From positions 3,596,001 to 3,660,000 of the forward strand of contig CM073899.1 of NCBI GenBank assembly GCA_037176705.1: a DNA stretch of 64,000 nt, in the 5' to 3' direction. The notes below the pieces were generated by a model. The model saw only the letters and a list, made by a program, of their open reading frames with translations. It did no database searches and had not been told where the DNA came from. This DNA comes from Molossus alvarezi. Its lineage: Eukaryota > Chordata > Mammalia > Chiroptera > Molossidae. The position numbers and the translations under genes are program-made. How positions within the stretch are numbered: position 1 is the first letter of the stretch; every line of letters starts with the position of its first letter. Below, piece after piece: positions 12,326-25,024 of the stretch.

Positions 12326-12556
12326 TAGCCTTGGCCAGTTTGACTCAGTGGTTACAGCATCAGCCTGCGGACTAATGAGTTACGGGTTTGATTCTGGCCA
12401 AGGGCACATGCCTCGGTTGCAGTTTGGTCCCCAACTGTGGTCAAGGTCATGTGGGAGGCAACCAGTCGATGTGTCTCTCTTACCTCGATGTTTCTCTCTC
12501 TGCCCCCCCCCACTCTATTTGTAGATAGATGGAAAATTATTCTTGGGTGAGGATGC
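12326..12556 (+). mobile_element. VES-type SINE
   Basis: Head CCTTGGCCAGTTTGACTCAG, tail ATTCTTGGGTGAGGAT. It lies only 15 bp from the target duplication of the previous SINE, in opposite orientation. Confidence 0.88.
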
Positions 12557-12569
12557 GTCTCTGTGGTGT

Positions 12570-14300
12570 GACTGTGATGTCATCTGGTATTGACGTTGCC
12601 ACTTGCCACTGCTCTTCCAGGTTTACGTTGGCCAGTCTTTGTGATGATAAGTTTTGAAATGAAATGCTCGCAGCAGTAAGTTGTTCTGCACACAGATGCA
12701 TGTTTCAGTGCATGTCTCCTCAAAGTGGGAAATTCATCATTGCTCATGGAACGTTTATAGAACCCAAGCTGTGGGAGGTGGTTGTACCAGCTCTCAGCTC
12801 AGCATCGCTTGGCAGCTGAATGATTTTGTGTTGTAGGTTATCAGGCACGTCAGCTGGTTCCACATTGAAGGCTGTAGCAAAGATGTTCGATTCGATTTGT
12901 TTACTTTTCACATCTCTGAATTTCTCATTAAATGCCTCAATTAGTTACACACACTCACCAGCATATCCAAGTGTGCTAGAGGCATTTGTCCTTCCAGAGT
13001 GGGGAAATGCTCCATGTTATTCCTTTCGAGTTGCGCTTTCCACAGACTTAATTTGGCTTCAGATGATTTTACGTTTGAAGTTTGAAATTTCAAACGTGAA
13101 ATCATCTGAAGGGAGCTGAGAAGCTGGTTGGGGCCCTGCAGCTTGATGTTCAGTTCTGAGAAGTACTTGGTAATGTCCACCATGAAAGCTAGGTCACACA
13201 GCCACTTGCTGTCACTGAGTTCCCTGATGGGTTTCCCTTTATCTCCATGAATTACATGATTTCATCCCAAAGTTTGTAAAACCTCATGAGCATGTTCCTG
13301 TGACAGCCACCGCACTTCACAGTGATAAACAAGATCACTGCACTCAGAGTCCAGGTCATTCAGTAACTCCTTCAACTGGCGGCTGTAAAGCCCTCTGCTT
13401 TTGACAAAATTTATGCATGACACTGTGGTTGACATCACATGATGAGCCACAGTGACTGTGCAGAGAGACTTTCTTGGTGTAGGGTGCAGTGGCATAGAAT
13501 TAAATCACTTGGATCAACACAATCGATTCAGTTCTTTCTTGACAAATGCAATGAACCCTTTTTGCGAGTGAACCATGGCTGCAGCTCCATCTGCAGTAAG
13601 ACCACTTAACTTTTCAAGTGTTAGTTCAAGTTCTTTCATTGATAAAACAAGTCTCTCAAACCAGTCCTCACCTCTCGTGGTGCCATGCATGGCTTCCGGG
13701 ACAGCAGTTCCTCTCGCGTGTCAAACTGCAGTTAGCCCAAGAATGAAACGGCCAGGTGGGCAGTATTTGTTATGTCCATTGTCTCGTCAGAAGCCAGAGA
13801 GAAAAACTGGAAATCTGCAGAATCCTTCAGTGTTTTCTCAGTATCTTGTGCTGAGCCAGGAATCCGACCTGAGATAGTCTCCGAGACAAACTGACCCTCG
13901 GCAACAATGTTACTCTGTCTGTGCTAACAGCTGGGCAGCAGCCACCACACACTCTCCACACCCTCCCTCTGCAGGGCCTCAGCTTCTTTGCTATCAGCTC
14001 GCTCACTACATAGGTCGTCTGAATAACGTTGTCTCTGTCACAACGAGGCCTTGTGAAAGTGGCTTGTTGTGATTCCAAACTCCACTGAAGAGCATTGATT
14101 TTATCCAGACGCACTTGGCCTCCCAATGCACTGAGTTGAGCGTGTGTTGAGCTGTAATGAGGCTCCAGGTCGGCTTTTCTCATTACTGCTAACACATCGC
14201 ACAAGCTAGGCCCACAGGTTTGCCTTTGACTTCAACAAAAAATAACATTTGTCCATTTCTCTTGGAAAGATCGACACTCTGCATCAACTTTTCTTTTTTT
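12570..14300 (-). pseudogene. Decayed hAT transposase, Charlie8/GTF2IRD2-like
   Basis: Read on the minus strand, several frames match the hAT-derived region of GTF2IRD2 (Charlie8 type). From N to C terminus: QVRLDKINALQWSLESQQAT and RCDRDNVIQTTYVVSELIAK (about 14100-13990), CINFVKSRGLYSRQLKELL and DLVYHCEVRWLS (about 13430-13300), MVDITKYFSELNIKLQGPNQ (about 13180), SEAKLSLWKAQLERNN (about 13050), and a C-terminal YCCE..FISKLIITKT block (about 12660). Stops and frame changes interrupt it throughout, and part of the N-terminal half before SCINF is missing or scrambled. No terminal repeats or target duplication are recognisable. It is an old DNA transposon remnant or a fragment of a hAT-derived gene copy; there is no sign of function. 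Confidence 0.8.
13057..13111. repeat. 55-bp near-perfect palindrome inside the hAT relic
   Basis: The left arm CTTCAGATGATTT.. at 13057-13083 pairs with 13085-13111 around a one-base centre, with 25 of 27 positions complementary. Both strands therefore encode nearly the same peptide (LQMI.RLKF). In related transposases this place holds only one copy (NVKSFEAKLSLW), so an inverted duplication arose here. Confidence 0.85.
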
Positions 14301-14311
14301 TTTTTTTTTTG
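14287..14311 (+). repeat. Poly-T run
   Basis: CTTTTCTTTT-type run of about 20 T at the upstream edge of the hAT relic. It is at the N-terminal side of that minus-strand coding, so it is not the poly(A) tail of a retrocopy. Confidence 0.85.
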
Positions 14312-15017
14312 CGGTCGCCATTTGTAGGATGTCACACCACTTAAGTTGTAATAACTACCCAGTGTGTGTGTTGCCAGCGATGCAATTATTTTGCTTTGAT
14401 CGCTGTTCTAGTCCTGCGTCTTGGATTTGGAACGTATCCAACGTTCAAATCATTGACTTTTGAGGTCTTTACTGTGTACTGCAATTTCCTTAATCTTCAT
14501 CTGAGATTCAGTTTTTGTGAGGAAGGTTGATCGTGGATGGGTGGATAAAGGTTGGATTGGAGTTATCATCTGTGTGGACAAAGAAGTCGACAGCATCGTC
14601 GTCAATCATCAGAGGCAAGGTCATCAGTGTCACGAGGAATCATCTCATCTCATCTGTCTCATCATCACTGATCACTGTAGTTTCCCACAGTGTGTTAACA
14701 CTTTTGCAACGTGTGCACTCCAGCCTGCCTGGCCCTGACTGTCCTCTGAGTCACCGCAACACAGGCACACAGGCTGTGGGCAGTGGATGAGAAGCATCTG
14801 TCCTGTCATGTATTCATGTGTCCTGTCCATCCCATAGTGGACGTTCCTTGCTTGTCCCTCAAAATGTACATTATTATTATGATTCACTTAATATGAATTT
14901 ATGTTGCCATGAAAAAAGCTCCCAGATGTATTGAATTTCGAGTCCCACCTGAGGTTGCCTTGGCAGGGCCAGACCAAATGATTTCATGTAGGCCACGGGC
15001 GGAACATTCCCCACCAC
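14311..15017. other. Unassigned flank of the hAT relic
   Basis: Read on the minus strand, about 14530-14700 encodes an acidic stretch rich in Asp, Glu and Ser with stops. It could be the eroded N-terminal or 5' part of the neighbouring hAT element, but I cannot show this. Confidence 0.3.
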
Positions 15018-15203
15018 TGTGTTAGAGAGAGAGAGAAACATCCATGTGAGAGAGAAACATCTATCTGTTGCCTCCCTCCCTCATAAGCCCTGACCAGGAA
15101 CTGAACCCGACACCTGGGTATGTGCCATGACTGGGAATAGAACTGGCAACTCCTCAGTGTACGGGGTGATACCCCAACCAACTGAGCCACACTAGCCAAG
15201 GCT
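15018..15203 (-). mobile_element. VES-type SINE, older
   Basis: Antisense. GAGAGAGAAACATCCATGTG tail and a head ending CCAACTGAGCCACACTAGCC. Two rounds of the GAGAGAAACATC motif are present and the body is diverged. Confidence 0.8.
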
Positions 15204-15535
15204 CCCCTAGGGTTTAAGTGACTGATACATATAGTCTCGCCCTCCTATTCTCAGAAACCAGAAGCAGTGAGAATGTGCGTACACTGTGTCTATTCCTATT
15301 CCTACGCACCTGCAGTCAAGTTTAAGAACTTGGGGACATTATTCGGTCAGAACAGGTGTGGCTGGAGCACAAGCACTACAGTAGCACAACAGGCCTCTGA
15401 GAACCCAGCTCATGACCAATGGGGGTGGGGGCATCCACACCCGAGGCCCTGGACACAGGGTGGCTCAGTCCACCTCGGGATGGCTCAGGAGGGCGTGGGA
15501 TGTCATCATACTCCGACTCAGAACAGTGCATGATT

Positions 15536-15672
15536 TAAAACTTATAAATTGTTTATTTCTGGAATTTCGCATTTAATATTTTTTAGACTGAGGTAAACCG
15601 TGGGATCACTGAACCCTCACATAACTGAAACCACAGAGAGCAAAACCGTGACTAAGAGCAGACAACTGTACA
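15536..15672 (+). mobile_element. Possible old DNA transposon end
   Basis: AATTGTTTATTTCTGGAATT followed by TCGCATTTAATATTTT and alternating 'CTGAAACCACAGAGAGCAAA' wording resembles the 3' part of a common old mammalian DNA element of Tigger type. I cannot name it with confidence. Confidence 0.35.
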
Positions 15673-16277
15673 CATCAAACCCTTGTGTTAGAGTATTATT
15701 GGTGGTTTTCTTATAACTTTAATAGTGATTGTTATTAATGGTTCTCTCTGTATCACTTAGAATATCTTCGGTTATATTGCGCTAACACTCCCAGAATTTC
15801 AGTGGTTGAAACAGCAAAGATTTCTCTCTGGCTTATGCTGTGGCCTGTCAGGTTGGCAGGGACCCTGCTCATGGCCCTAAAGGCGGACCCCTCTTACACA
15901 TGCTTCCATTGTCACCATGGTAACAGGACGCCTCTGCAGGGTCTGACAATGGTGACTAAGTGTTTAGTTATGGGTTGACCCCCAGTCCACTAGCACGATC
16001 TACTCGGATGCGCAGGATTGGGGAGTGTGGTCATCCCCATCCCTGAATGAATGGGGCCATCAGATGTTGTAGAAGAGGGGTACAATCTACCACCTTCTCA
16101 CCTGCTTTCTTCAAGAGTGTCCCCTCTTTATGCTGACACAGCAAAACAAATTTTGGGGGAAACCGAAAGAGTATCATTTTTACCTCAAACTGGAGGATGA
16201 ATTCTTAAGCAAGGAAGGCAGAGATGTACAAGGGAATCTATTCATTTATTTTTACATTCTTAAAGAAAGGAAAACAT

Positions 16278-16446
16278 GTCCTGCCAGGGGGCTCAGTTGA
16301 TTGAGCATCAATCCATACTCAAATGGTTTCAGGTTCAATTCCTGGTCAGGGCACAAAGCTAGGTTGTGGGTGCAATCCCTTGTCAGGCATGTGTAGGAAG
16401 CAACTGATCGAGGTGTCTCTCTCACATCAATGTCTCTCTCACATCA

Positions 16447-16491
<45 letters not shown>

Positions 16492-16540
16492 TCCTTCCCT
16501 CCCCCCCTTTCTCTCTAAAATTCAGTTAAAAATAAACAAA
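16278..16540 (+). mobile_element. VES-type SINE with expanded CT tail
   Basis: Head CCTGCCAGGGGGCTCAGTTG, box B GGTTCAATTCC, and a tail with duplicated CTCTCTCACATCAATGT plus a long CT run ending TCTCTAAAATTCAGTTAAAA. Confidence 0.85.
16437..16495 (+). repeat. CT microsatellite in a SINE tail
   Basis: A run of more than 20 CT dinucleotides follows two copies of CTCTCTCACATCAATGT, in the tail of the SINE at 16278-16540. Confidence 0.9.
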
Positions 16541-17058
16541 CTATATTTGAGCTCTCTGTATTCTTTGGACATAAAAAGCTTAAAAAATAAATTATCTTGG
16601 ATAATGATCTTATGTCAATAAAATGTGACTAATTACTCAAAAATTCATTCACGAATAGCTTTTGCCTTAGTTATCCCAGAAAATATAAATGTGCCATTAA
16701 TTCCTATTTTGTAGTGCCCAAACCCAAAATGGTTCCATCCGAGACAAACTGGATCTCCTGGGTCAGTCAGGCTCCTCCGAGATGTCTGAAGCTTCAGGAA
16801 GTCGGCTCTTCAGCGAACTCTTCTGGCTGGTGGCCTGTGATGCTTTCTGTCACGTCCGGAGTCTGACGAGCACCCCGTGACCACAGAGGCCATCCGAGAA
16901 ACTCTGCGCGCGTGACGTTGACCAGAGCCTGTTCCCCGTGCTCTGTGGGCTTGGTCCTCACCATCGATGCACAGGATGTGGACAAGCCTTCACCGAAGTC
17001 AGCTCAGAACTCTCCCCAAGGCCAACCCGTCTCCATGTGACAAAGAACTGACACATCC

Positions 17059-17283
17059 TTTATTTGTTGTTAATCCTCACCAAGGATATTTTTTTCCATT
17101 GATTTTTAGAGAACGTGGGAGGGAGGAAGGGAGGGAGAGAGCGAGAGAGAGAAGCATCCATGTGAAAGAGACACATCAATTGGTTGCTCCTGCACAACCC
17201 CGACTGGGGCTGGGGGTCCAACCTGTGGCCCAGGCCCATGCCCTTGAGCAGGTATCGAACCTGAGGCCCTTCGGCGCCAGTGA
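17059..17283 (-). mobile_element. VES-type SINE, head lost
   Basis: Antisense. The tail reads TTAATCCTCACCAAGGATAT and box B is visible as GGTATCGAACCTGAGG. The final antisense head (AGCCAAACCAGCC) is missing, so it is truncated at the right. Confidence 0.82.
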
Positions 17284-20249
17284 GATCTGAGCATTCTTTC
17301 CATGTTGCCTTTCGCCTGGCTCAGTCTTCCAATCGCTGGCGGAGCTGACGGCAGGGGACAGGCCCGAGGCCGCGTCCGCTCAGAATCGCAGCGCCCTCCT
17401 CCCCGTCCGCGTGCGCAGTGGTGCCGGTCGGTTCGCAGCCTGGACTGTGGGCTTCTCCTGGCTCCCACGCTCCTTTTCAACGCAGTCATTAAGCTGCTGA
17501 TAGAACAGACCTTTTTTCTTGTTCAGCAATCACCACGTGAAGCCATTTGAAAGACTTTTACACGTTTTTTTAAAAATCACCAGGACAGGAGTCCTGTTGT
17601 ACTGAGGAACTGCTACCCAGGGCTAGCAGTCCTGCCACCAGCTGGCTCTGAGCCCGCTCCTGTGCCGCCCAGAGGGCCCGTGGTGCCCACCGGGAGCCGG
17701 CCTCCCCGCCTTCCCCGTGCCTACCCCTGTCAGCTCACTGGGTCTTTGCTGCCAAGTGCGTTCAGTGCGGGAGACTAAATGCAGACGGCATGTGTGTTTG
17801 ACGCGTTTTCCGTCGCGAGGGCTGGTAGATCTCAGAGGCTGCTCCAGACGGCTTCCTGCCCCACGGTTCTGACACCCTCTGCATTTGCCGCGGTCCGGTG
17901 TCGGGGCCGTGTCGGGGCCGTGGCCAGGGCTCGGGATGTGTCCGTGGGAGTGGAGGGACAGGCCCGGACTGGACCCAAGCAGTACGAAAGCCCAGAGGCC
18001 GACAAGCCTGGGTTCCCGTGACGACAGGGTCAGGCGGAGCAGTCCGTAGGAGGTCAGAGTGTGCCACCGCCCAGCCACCCTCCGTCCCCAGACAGGGAAG
18101 AGAGGTGGCATGAGCTCGGCAGGACCCCCCTCTGCAAACATCCCCCCATGGGCCAAGTTCCTTGAATGAATGGGAAAGAGTAAAATGGAAATCAGGAGAG
18201 TTTAGGTTAGCTATCTGCTTTCTAAAAATATTTCTCAATTTGGTTTACGTTCCCAAGGGCCTTGTTTATTTGGCCTCTTTGGTTTATTTGGACAGAGCGA
18301 GAGGGTCCGGAAGGCAGGGCGCTCGCTGGGCCCACCCTGCAAAGACGCCCTGTCCCGTATCGGTACGGATGTCTGGAATCCAAAAGAGGGGCCGAGCCAG
18401 ACGTTTTGTCCTGGTTCGTGTGTAGAGTCTCGGCTTGTTTCGCAAGCCTAACGACTGCACGCCGAGTGCTCTCTGGAGCCGGGGCCAGGATCAGCTCCTC
18501 TTCCTTGCGCACACCCCGCTTCTGTCCCCTGCTCTGGATGCCGAGGAGACAGTCACGCTGAGGGGGCATGCAGCACAGGTGCACACACTTAGCATCGACG
18601 ATTGAAGCTTCATTTTCTGGGCATCGCACAGAAATCGTCAAATATTTTGCATACAACCTCATAGGCAGAATCTGGTCCTTCTTAGAGTTTGTCTTGGCTG
18701 TTTCAAGTGGATGTGGACCACTGCCTGGTGACACCAGACGGAGGCCAGGTTTTCTCGGTCCTCCCCAACCCTGTTGTCTGGGGGCATCACTCTCCTGACT
18801 CTTGAAATAATGGATGTTTGTGAAACTTACAAATGGTTTATTTTCTTTCTTAGCTTCACTAGTTTCTCTTAGCCAGAAAGAATTGGACTCGGATGGTGTC
18901 ATGCTGTTCCATCAATAACCTTTTAAATATACATGTTCTGAAAGCACACAGCCGGGGAGTTGGTGGGTCATTACGGAGCTTCTGGGAGAGAAGCCAGCGC
19001 CTTGTTCTGCCCCCAAGGGCAGGTCTGCGGAGCTGCGGCCGGGCCGGCCGCAGTGCCTGCAGATGGAATCTGTAAGTGCAGCGAGGAGGGGCAGAGAACG
19101 AGGAGGGGCGGGAGCCGGCGAAGGCGTGCTGGAGGAGAAGGCAGTGAGTAGGCAGCACATTCAGTGCAAGAATAATGTGTTCCTTGCCAGAGAGAAGCAG
19201 AAACTATTTCTTTGGGTAATACCGAACTTCGTTTTATTGATGAATCTGCAAGTGTGTGGGCTGTAACCAGGGTAACCGAGTGGGCAGTTGGTAAGTTCCT
19301 GGTGAGAGGCTGAGAAAGGATCCTTCTGTGCAGGTCCACCCTGCACACGGAGACCGGGTGCCGCGCTCACCTGCGGCGGGCGGGGCTGCTGGCAGCCCAG
19401 GGATCCGGCCTCCCTCCTCAGGAAAGGGGAAGGGGGAGACAGAAAAGAGGAAATAGGAGGAAAGTAAAGTCAGGCCTGCTGGGGAAGAACTGGAGTCTGT
19501 TTTTAGACACACACAACTAACTACTTAATAAGAGTCTGTGCGGAAACAGCCCTGGCATCACTGCCCACTGTCCCCCAGTCCCGGGGCCCTCTGCACACTC
19601 CACCTGCCGCCACACAACTGCTCCCCAGAGACCAACGTGCCCTTCTCCTGCGGCCCCCCCGCTGGCTGAGTTCTGCATGTGAGGCTCCAGCTACAGCCAC
19701 CAAAGCCAGCTTCCTTCCTGGGCACAGGAAGGCGCCGGGGTTGCAGCAAGTGGCCCCTGCGAGGGCTTTCTGGTTTGGGAAGGTTGGCGGTGTTTGGTGG
19801 GCTAGAACCCGTGAGCTCTCCCTGCACACGGTTGAAACACAGCCTGACCCGATGAGCTCACGCAGGAAGCCGCTGCCGCTCAAGTCCCTCGCAGGAACCG
19901 AGGAGCTGCCTGAGCCCAGCGCCTGCGACCGCCGGCTCAGCAGACACAGCGGAGACGGCTGGAGACAGGCGCCTGTGCCCGCGCCCACCTGCTGCTCAGG
20001 CGCCGGAAGGGAGAAGTTTCAGCTGTTGACTTCTCACTTTTCTTCTTTTTTTTCTTTTGAGGAAATATCCAACCATGTTGACTTCGGGGAAAAGCCCCCC
20101 AGCATCTGTGCGGAGAGCTGTGTAAACGCAGAGTGGAACCCCACAGCCACGGTCACGGGCAGAACTCTGCCGAGCTGTGTCCACTGGGCGGGAGCTGGGC
20201 CGTCCGCTCCTGCGCACACGGTCCTTTGTGTAAAAGTGAATGGACTGGG
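17284..20249. other. GC-rich unique DNA
   Basis: GC- and CpG-enriched segments lie near 17340-17420, 17880-17960 and 19010-19120 (GCTGCGGCCGGGCCGGCCGC). GTGTCGGGGCC is directly repeated near 17900. Long minus-strand open frames (18222-18902, 19521-19988) resemble nothing I know. Confidence 0.45.
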
Positions 20250-20482
20250 CCCCGGCTGGGTTGGCTCTGCAGTTAGAGCGCCAGCCTGTGGACCGCAGAG
20301 TCCCGGCTTCGGTTCCCACTAAGGGCAGGTACCTCGGTTGCAGTTTGTCCCCGGCCTCGGTTGGGCTCGTGTGGGTGGCAGCCACTGGATGTGTCCCTCT
20401 CACATCGATGTTTCTCTCCTCCTCCCCCCGCTCTATCTGAAGATAAATGCAAAAATGTCCTCCGGTGAGGATTAAAAAAAAA
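20250..20482 (+). mobile_element. VES-type SINE with 16-bp target duplication
   Basis: Head CCCCGGCTGGGTTGGCTCTG, tail GTCCTCCGGTGAGGATT. Flanks AAGTGAATGGACTGGG (20234-20249) and AAGTAAATAGACTGGG (20483-20498) differ at two positions. Confidence 0.93.
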
Positions 20483-20498
20483 AAGTAAATAGACTGGG

Positions 20499-23400
20499 TG
20501 GCCCCAGCTGATAGGATCACACAGGTTGTAAGTTATGGTCCCATGAGACACGATCCTTTTCACAGGTCTTGTCCTGCCGGGGTCCCGCCCGGCAGGAGCC
20601 GTAACACTCTGGGGGCCCTCCCCCTTCACGAGGACACACGACGCGTGTCCCACAACCAAACCAACATGGGGTGTGTCCTTCCCGTGGTCCCTCCCCGAAG
20701 GTTTTTCCAGGGCTGTAAAGCAGAAGAATTCAGTTCAGAAGGCAGAATGAAAACGGAGAGGCAGCTCTTCTTACATACAGTATTTTGAACCTGCTTGAGA
20801 CATTTTCCTTCATTAGACAGGAGGAGACCGACAGAGACACAGGGGGGTGGAGAGAGGTTGTAAAGTCCATTGCAAATGGTGGGACAGCGTGGAGGCCGAC
20901 GCCATGACATCAGGAGCAAACGTCTCTGCGGCCCCCTCCGTGGGGAGGGCCCCCCCGGGAGCTCGCACCGAGCGCGTCTTCGAAGCTGCGTGGTGCGGCC
21001 CAGGTGCCATGGGCCATTCCCTCAGCGGCAAGGTCAAGGTGGTCTGCAGGCCGAGACTCACAAAGCTGAGCTAGACGGCCTCAGTCACCCGGATGGAGTC
21101 TTGAGGGGTTAGCTGTCCCCCAGGATGACAAAGAGATAAGTAACTCGGAACGTGGCTCGTCTCTCAGCTGACAGACCGTGTCTCAGCATCGGTCACGGCC
21201 ACCTGTCCTTGGAGAGTTCGTGGTTTCCGTTCCATTTCCAGTGAGCCCCCAGAACAACCCCTTTTCTAACCAGCAGCTCCACTGCGGACCGGGACAGAGC
21301 CAGGCTGCAGGCCCACGGGGCCGCCTCCCAGACGCCCCTCTTTCAGGCAGCGGGATGAGACTTACTGGAATCAACTTTGTCTCCTGGGCGTGTGGTCGGA
21401 GTCTGAGCAGGTGACGTTCCGGGAGAGATCCTGGATCACTGTTCTTCGCCGTGGACACTATACAGCGGCACTGAGTGGAGAAACACACCTCTGTTTTGTT
21501 CAACGTAACTGGGGTGTTTTCATCCCAATGGGGAAAAGTGGCCGTAGAAGGTGGTTTTTCCCTGAGGCTTATTGGCCTGGCATCTAGGCCCTGAACTTCT
21601 CCTCCCTGGTTCCCCACATGCCAGAGGCCACACCTCACTCTCTCTGGACACTGGCCGTCTCTAGACTCTACTGGCTCCTACAACCCGAGGCCGCGGAAGA
21701 TAGGATCCCCCGTGCACTGCATCATGCTCCTTGGGACCCACCCCCGCCCTCCACCTGCTGCAGGGCCAGAGACATACCTGTAGGCACTGAGCAGAGGTGA
21801 TGCTTCAAGACCCCGAGGCCAGGTCACCTTCCCTGTGAGCTGGGATACTCCTGCTGGAGCCCTGGACCCTCCTGGGAGCCCCCGAGTGTCCAGGTGGCCA
21901 TGCTGGAAGGAAGCCCAGTGTGACTCCATGGGGACACCTGGGGACGGCCAGGCCTCTGGAAGACAGCACCCAGCCACAGCCTCCAGCTGCCCGAGCGCCG
22001 GGCCGGACCGCCCGGCCAGGCTGGGTGCGAGAGACATTCAGTCCCTGCTTTAGGCCGAAGGTCACAAGCCTCACAAGCAGCAGACACGTGATGGGGACGT
22101 GGCATCTAGCCGCGCAGAGGCCGCATGTTCAGAGCACCTTTGACTCCTTTCCCCTCCTCGCGCCGTGGCGTTGGCTGGCGTCACCTGTTCATTTTATTGG
22201 CCACTTCATGTTTCTTCCGAGGAAAGGCTCCCTGCCGTGTCCATCACTCAGGCCCTGTGTTCCAGACCTTAGGACACCGCCGGACCCCTGAACTGGCCTG
22301 TGTGATGCCTCCAAGGCTGGAGCCGACGTTCCCTCCTCGGGCGCTCGGCCAGCCGGGGCCCGCGGCCGGTCAGGCGACCTCGGCGAGGTGCAGCTTGATG
22401 CTGTCTGGTCAGACGACCCGTGTGAAAGTGAGCGAGAAGAGCGGACCTGTCATGGGGCAGGCGACCTGGCAGCCGCCAGGGGGAGAAGGTGAGGGACGTG
22501 TGGCCTGTCCCCGGAAGGCTCCGCGTCTGAGGAGGGGACCGACTCGGTCGATGTCATTGGCGTGACAGGTGCTGGGAACACACAAGCCAGAGCAGGTCCT
22601 GATGGAGGGGTCACACCCTCTGATCCTCACCTCCGGGAGGGCCAGCAGGGTTGAAGGCCACCTGCCAGACTCTGCCCAGTCTGTCTACACGCCCCACACA
22701 ACAGCAAGGTACCAAACAGGCTTTGTTGAGGACCGTGAGCCAATCAGATTGCCCTTCCCCTCCAACAGCCTGAACTGCCCCAGCGCCCTCTCAGCCGTGG
22801 GTGCTGAGGGGCCGTCCCGGCGCCCCGCAGCCGTGATCACCCAGAACACACACGTTCATGGAAACAAAAGGCCTTGGGGGTGACCTTCAGGCAGATCCAC
22901 CTTGGGACTGCTAACTACAGCACCTAATTTAGGTCACCCCCATTAATGGTCCACTCAGCTCTTACCTAACGAGATGTTGAGGAAACAGTAGCACGTTGCC
23001 AGTCTTGTCCTAGGTCTGTGCCCTGGTTCACAGCCCAGCTGAATATTAACCACCAGTTAGTGGTTCGGCGTAGGACGGAGCCCAGGGTCACCCGAGTGGC
23101 AGGTTTGATGGAGACACCAGACATGCACTGAGGCGGCGTGGGGCCTTGCCGAGGCCCCGCTGGGACCCAGGGCTGGGCGCTCACAGCCTGGCCTCCCTGT
23201 GTCCTTGCGCGGCCGTGGGAAGACAGGCAGGACCTGCACGGTGTGTGGACGCTCCTGAGTCCAGCCAGCACACCTGCATGACTGCGAGGGCTCCCCTCCC
23301 CTCCCCCGCCCCGCTGCCAGGGGCCCCTGACTGGGAAGCAGCGCGCTGCAGCCGGCAGAGTGTGTCTGCCCCTGGCCGCGCTCCGGCGCCCATGCTCGCC

Positions 23401-25024
23401 CTGTTCCTGACCCACAGAGCTGCGCGACCGACTTTCTGTTTCGTACAAGAAAGGGGCGTTCGACAGCAGTATATGGCTTCCCTCTGGCTTTCAGATGTGC
23501 TCAAGGGATTTCCAAGAATGTTCCGGTCCTGTTCCCTGAACGGCCGTGACGCTTAGAATAGCACGATTTAGGAACTGGTAACTAGCTATCGGTGCCACTT
23601 TATTACCGGTTAATAGAGGAAAATGAGATAAAAATAAGTATTTGCTGGTTTCAGTTGGTTCCAGGAAACAGGTGCTACAGTGACAGGAAGCAGGGGTTCG
23701 GTTTGTTGGAATTGGTCCCTCGATGTCTTTTTCCAGGGGCCACTCTGGCTGCAACGATGGGCATGCGTATTTCTGAGAGAGCAAACTCGGACCGCTTTCG
23801 GCTCTTACTCAGATCTTTCTGAGCTCAGATGAAGCAGCTATTAATGTTTATTCCAAAAGGAAACGGGGAGGACCCGGAAACCCAGGATCCCAGTTAGAGA
23901 GCCCCTGGGAGGGGTCACCACCCTCCACACGTCCCAGTCCTACCCTCTCTCTGCCCAATGTCTGCCTTCCGTCAGGGGCTGACTCCTCTGGAGAAGGGGT
24001 GGGCTGTTTGCATCACCCACGCACCACCTAGTGGCCACCAGTGGGAAAATCCACCCAGAAAGATACCACCTGGGAGCTCTCCGTAGCACAGCTGACACAG
24101 TTCAGCGCTTCATCTTTGGGATGACACCTAATTGGAGATGCTGCTTCTTAGAAGTCAAATGGTCTTTGATCACCTCTGAGCTGAGCTGGTCAGGCGATGA
24201 GCTCTGGCCAGGCAGGGAGTTTCTGGGGCAGACGCTGCATTTGCTGCGACAGCTCCAGCTGTGTCAGGCCCGTTTGATCACTGCACCCCCACCCCGGAGC
24301 CCGAGTCCTGCGGGGTCAAGTGCTCAGACTGGCTGGGATCAGCTTTCTGGCTCTGCCCTCTGCTGCCAATGACCTCTGGCAGCACTGCCCGACTGCTCGG
24401 GCCTCCTGTGAGCCGCGCCGGTGCCGAGGACACCAAGTGAGGACACACTGAAGTCAAGCATTTTCAAACATGTTTGAGACGCCGTTACGACTGTCATCTT
24501 AGGGGTTGTTAGGGATCATGAACCTCAGAGAAACGGGTCACTCTTTCCCATCTACCCAGTGCTTCCTTCGACCGGCAGCAACCGGACGCCTTTCCCCCAC
24601 CACCAGCCTGCTGCTGGGCTGCTGGGCTGCTTCCGGAAGAGGCAGAATTTGCCAATGCCTGTGGGATCTTCCGAGGCCAGGAGGGCCACAGGAGCCCACT
24701 CAGGAACTGAACACCAGGGTCCTTCAGATAGTGGGGGGCTGCTGGCAAATGGATTTCTGTCTCCGTGGAGATGGGCCCCGAATGGGCTCCTCCATCAGCC
24801 TTTCGGCCCCTTCTCCAATTATGTATTTGACTATTTTTCTGCTTTCTGCTGGTTGTCCTTGAGCCATCAACTGCTCATTACAGGGAGAGTGACTTGCAAT
24901 AAATTCATGTCGCTGTTGCGGCTGGCGGGCCAGGGGACGGCCGGTCACTGCGGGACGCGGAGCTCACGGTCTGTGCCGAGCTCTAGTGCAGACAGCAGGA
25001 TGTTCCAGGACCACACAGCCGGTA
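20499..25024. other. Unique GC-rich DNA without recognised features
   Basis: No exon, SINE or L1 is seen in this 4.5-kb stretch, which is unusually repeat-poor for this window. Open frames are short or unsupported. Confidence 0.5.

Noticed and set aside
14287..14311. Poly(A) tail showing that the hAT relic is a processed retrocopy
   Set aside because: The T-run lies at the N-terminal side of the minus-strand coding, the wrong end for a poly(A) tail.
18222..18902. 226-codon minus frame
   Set aside because: No recognisable motif, and several competing frames on both strands in the same GC-rich stretch.
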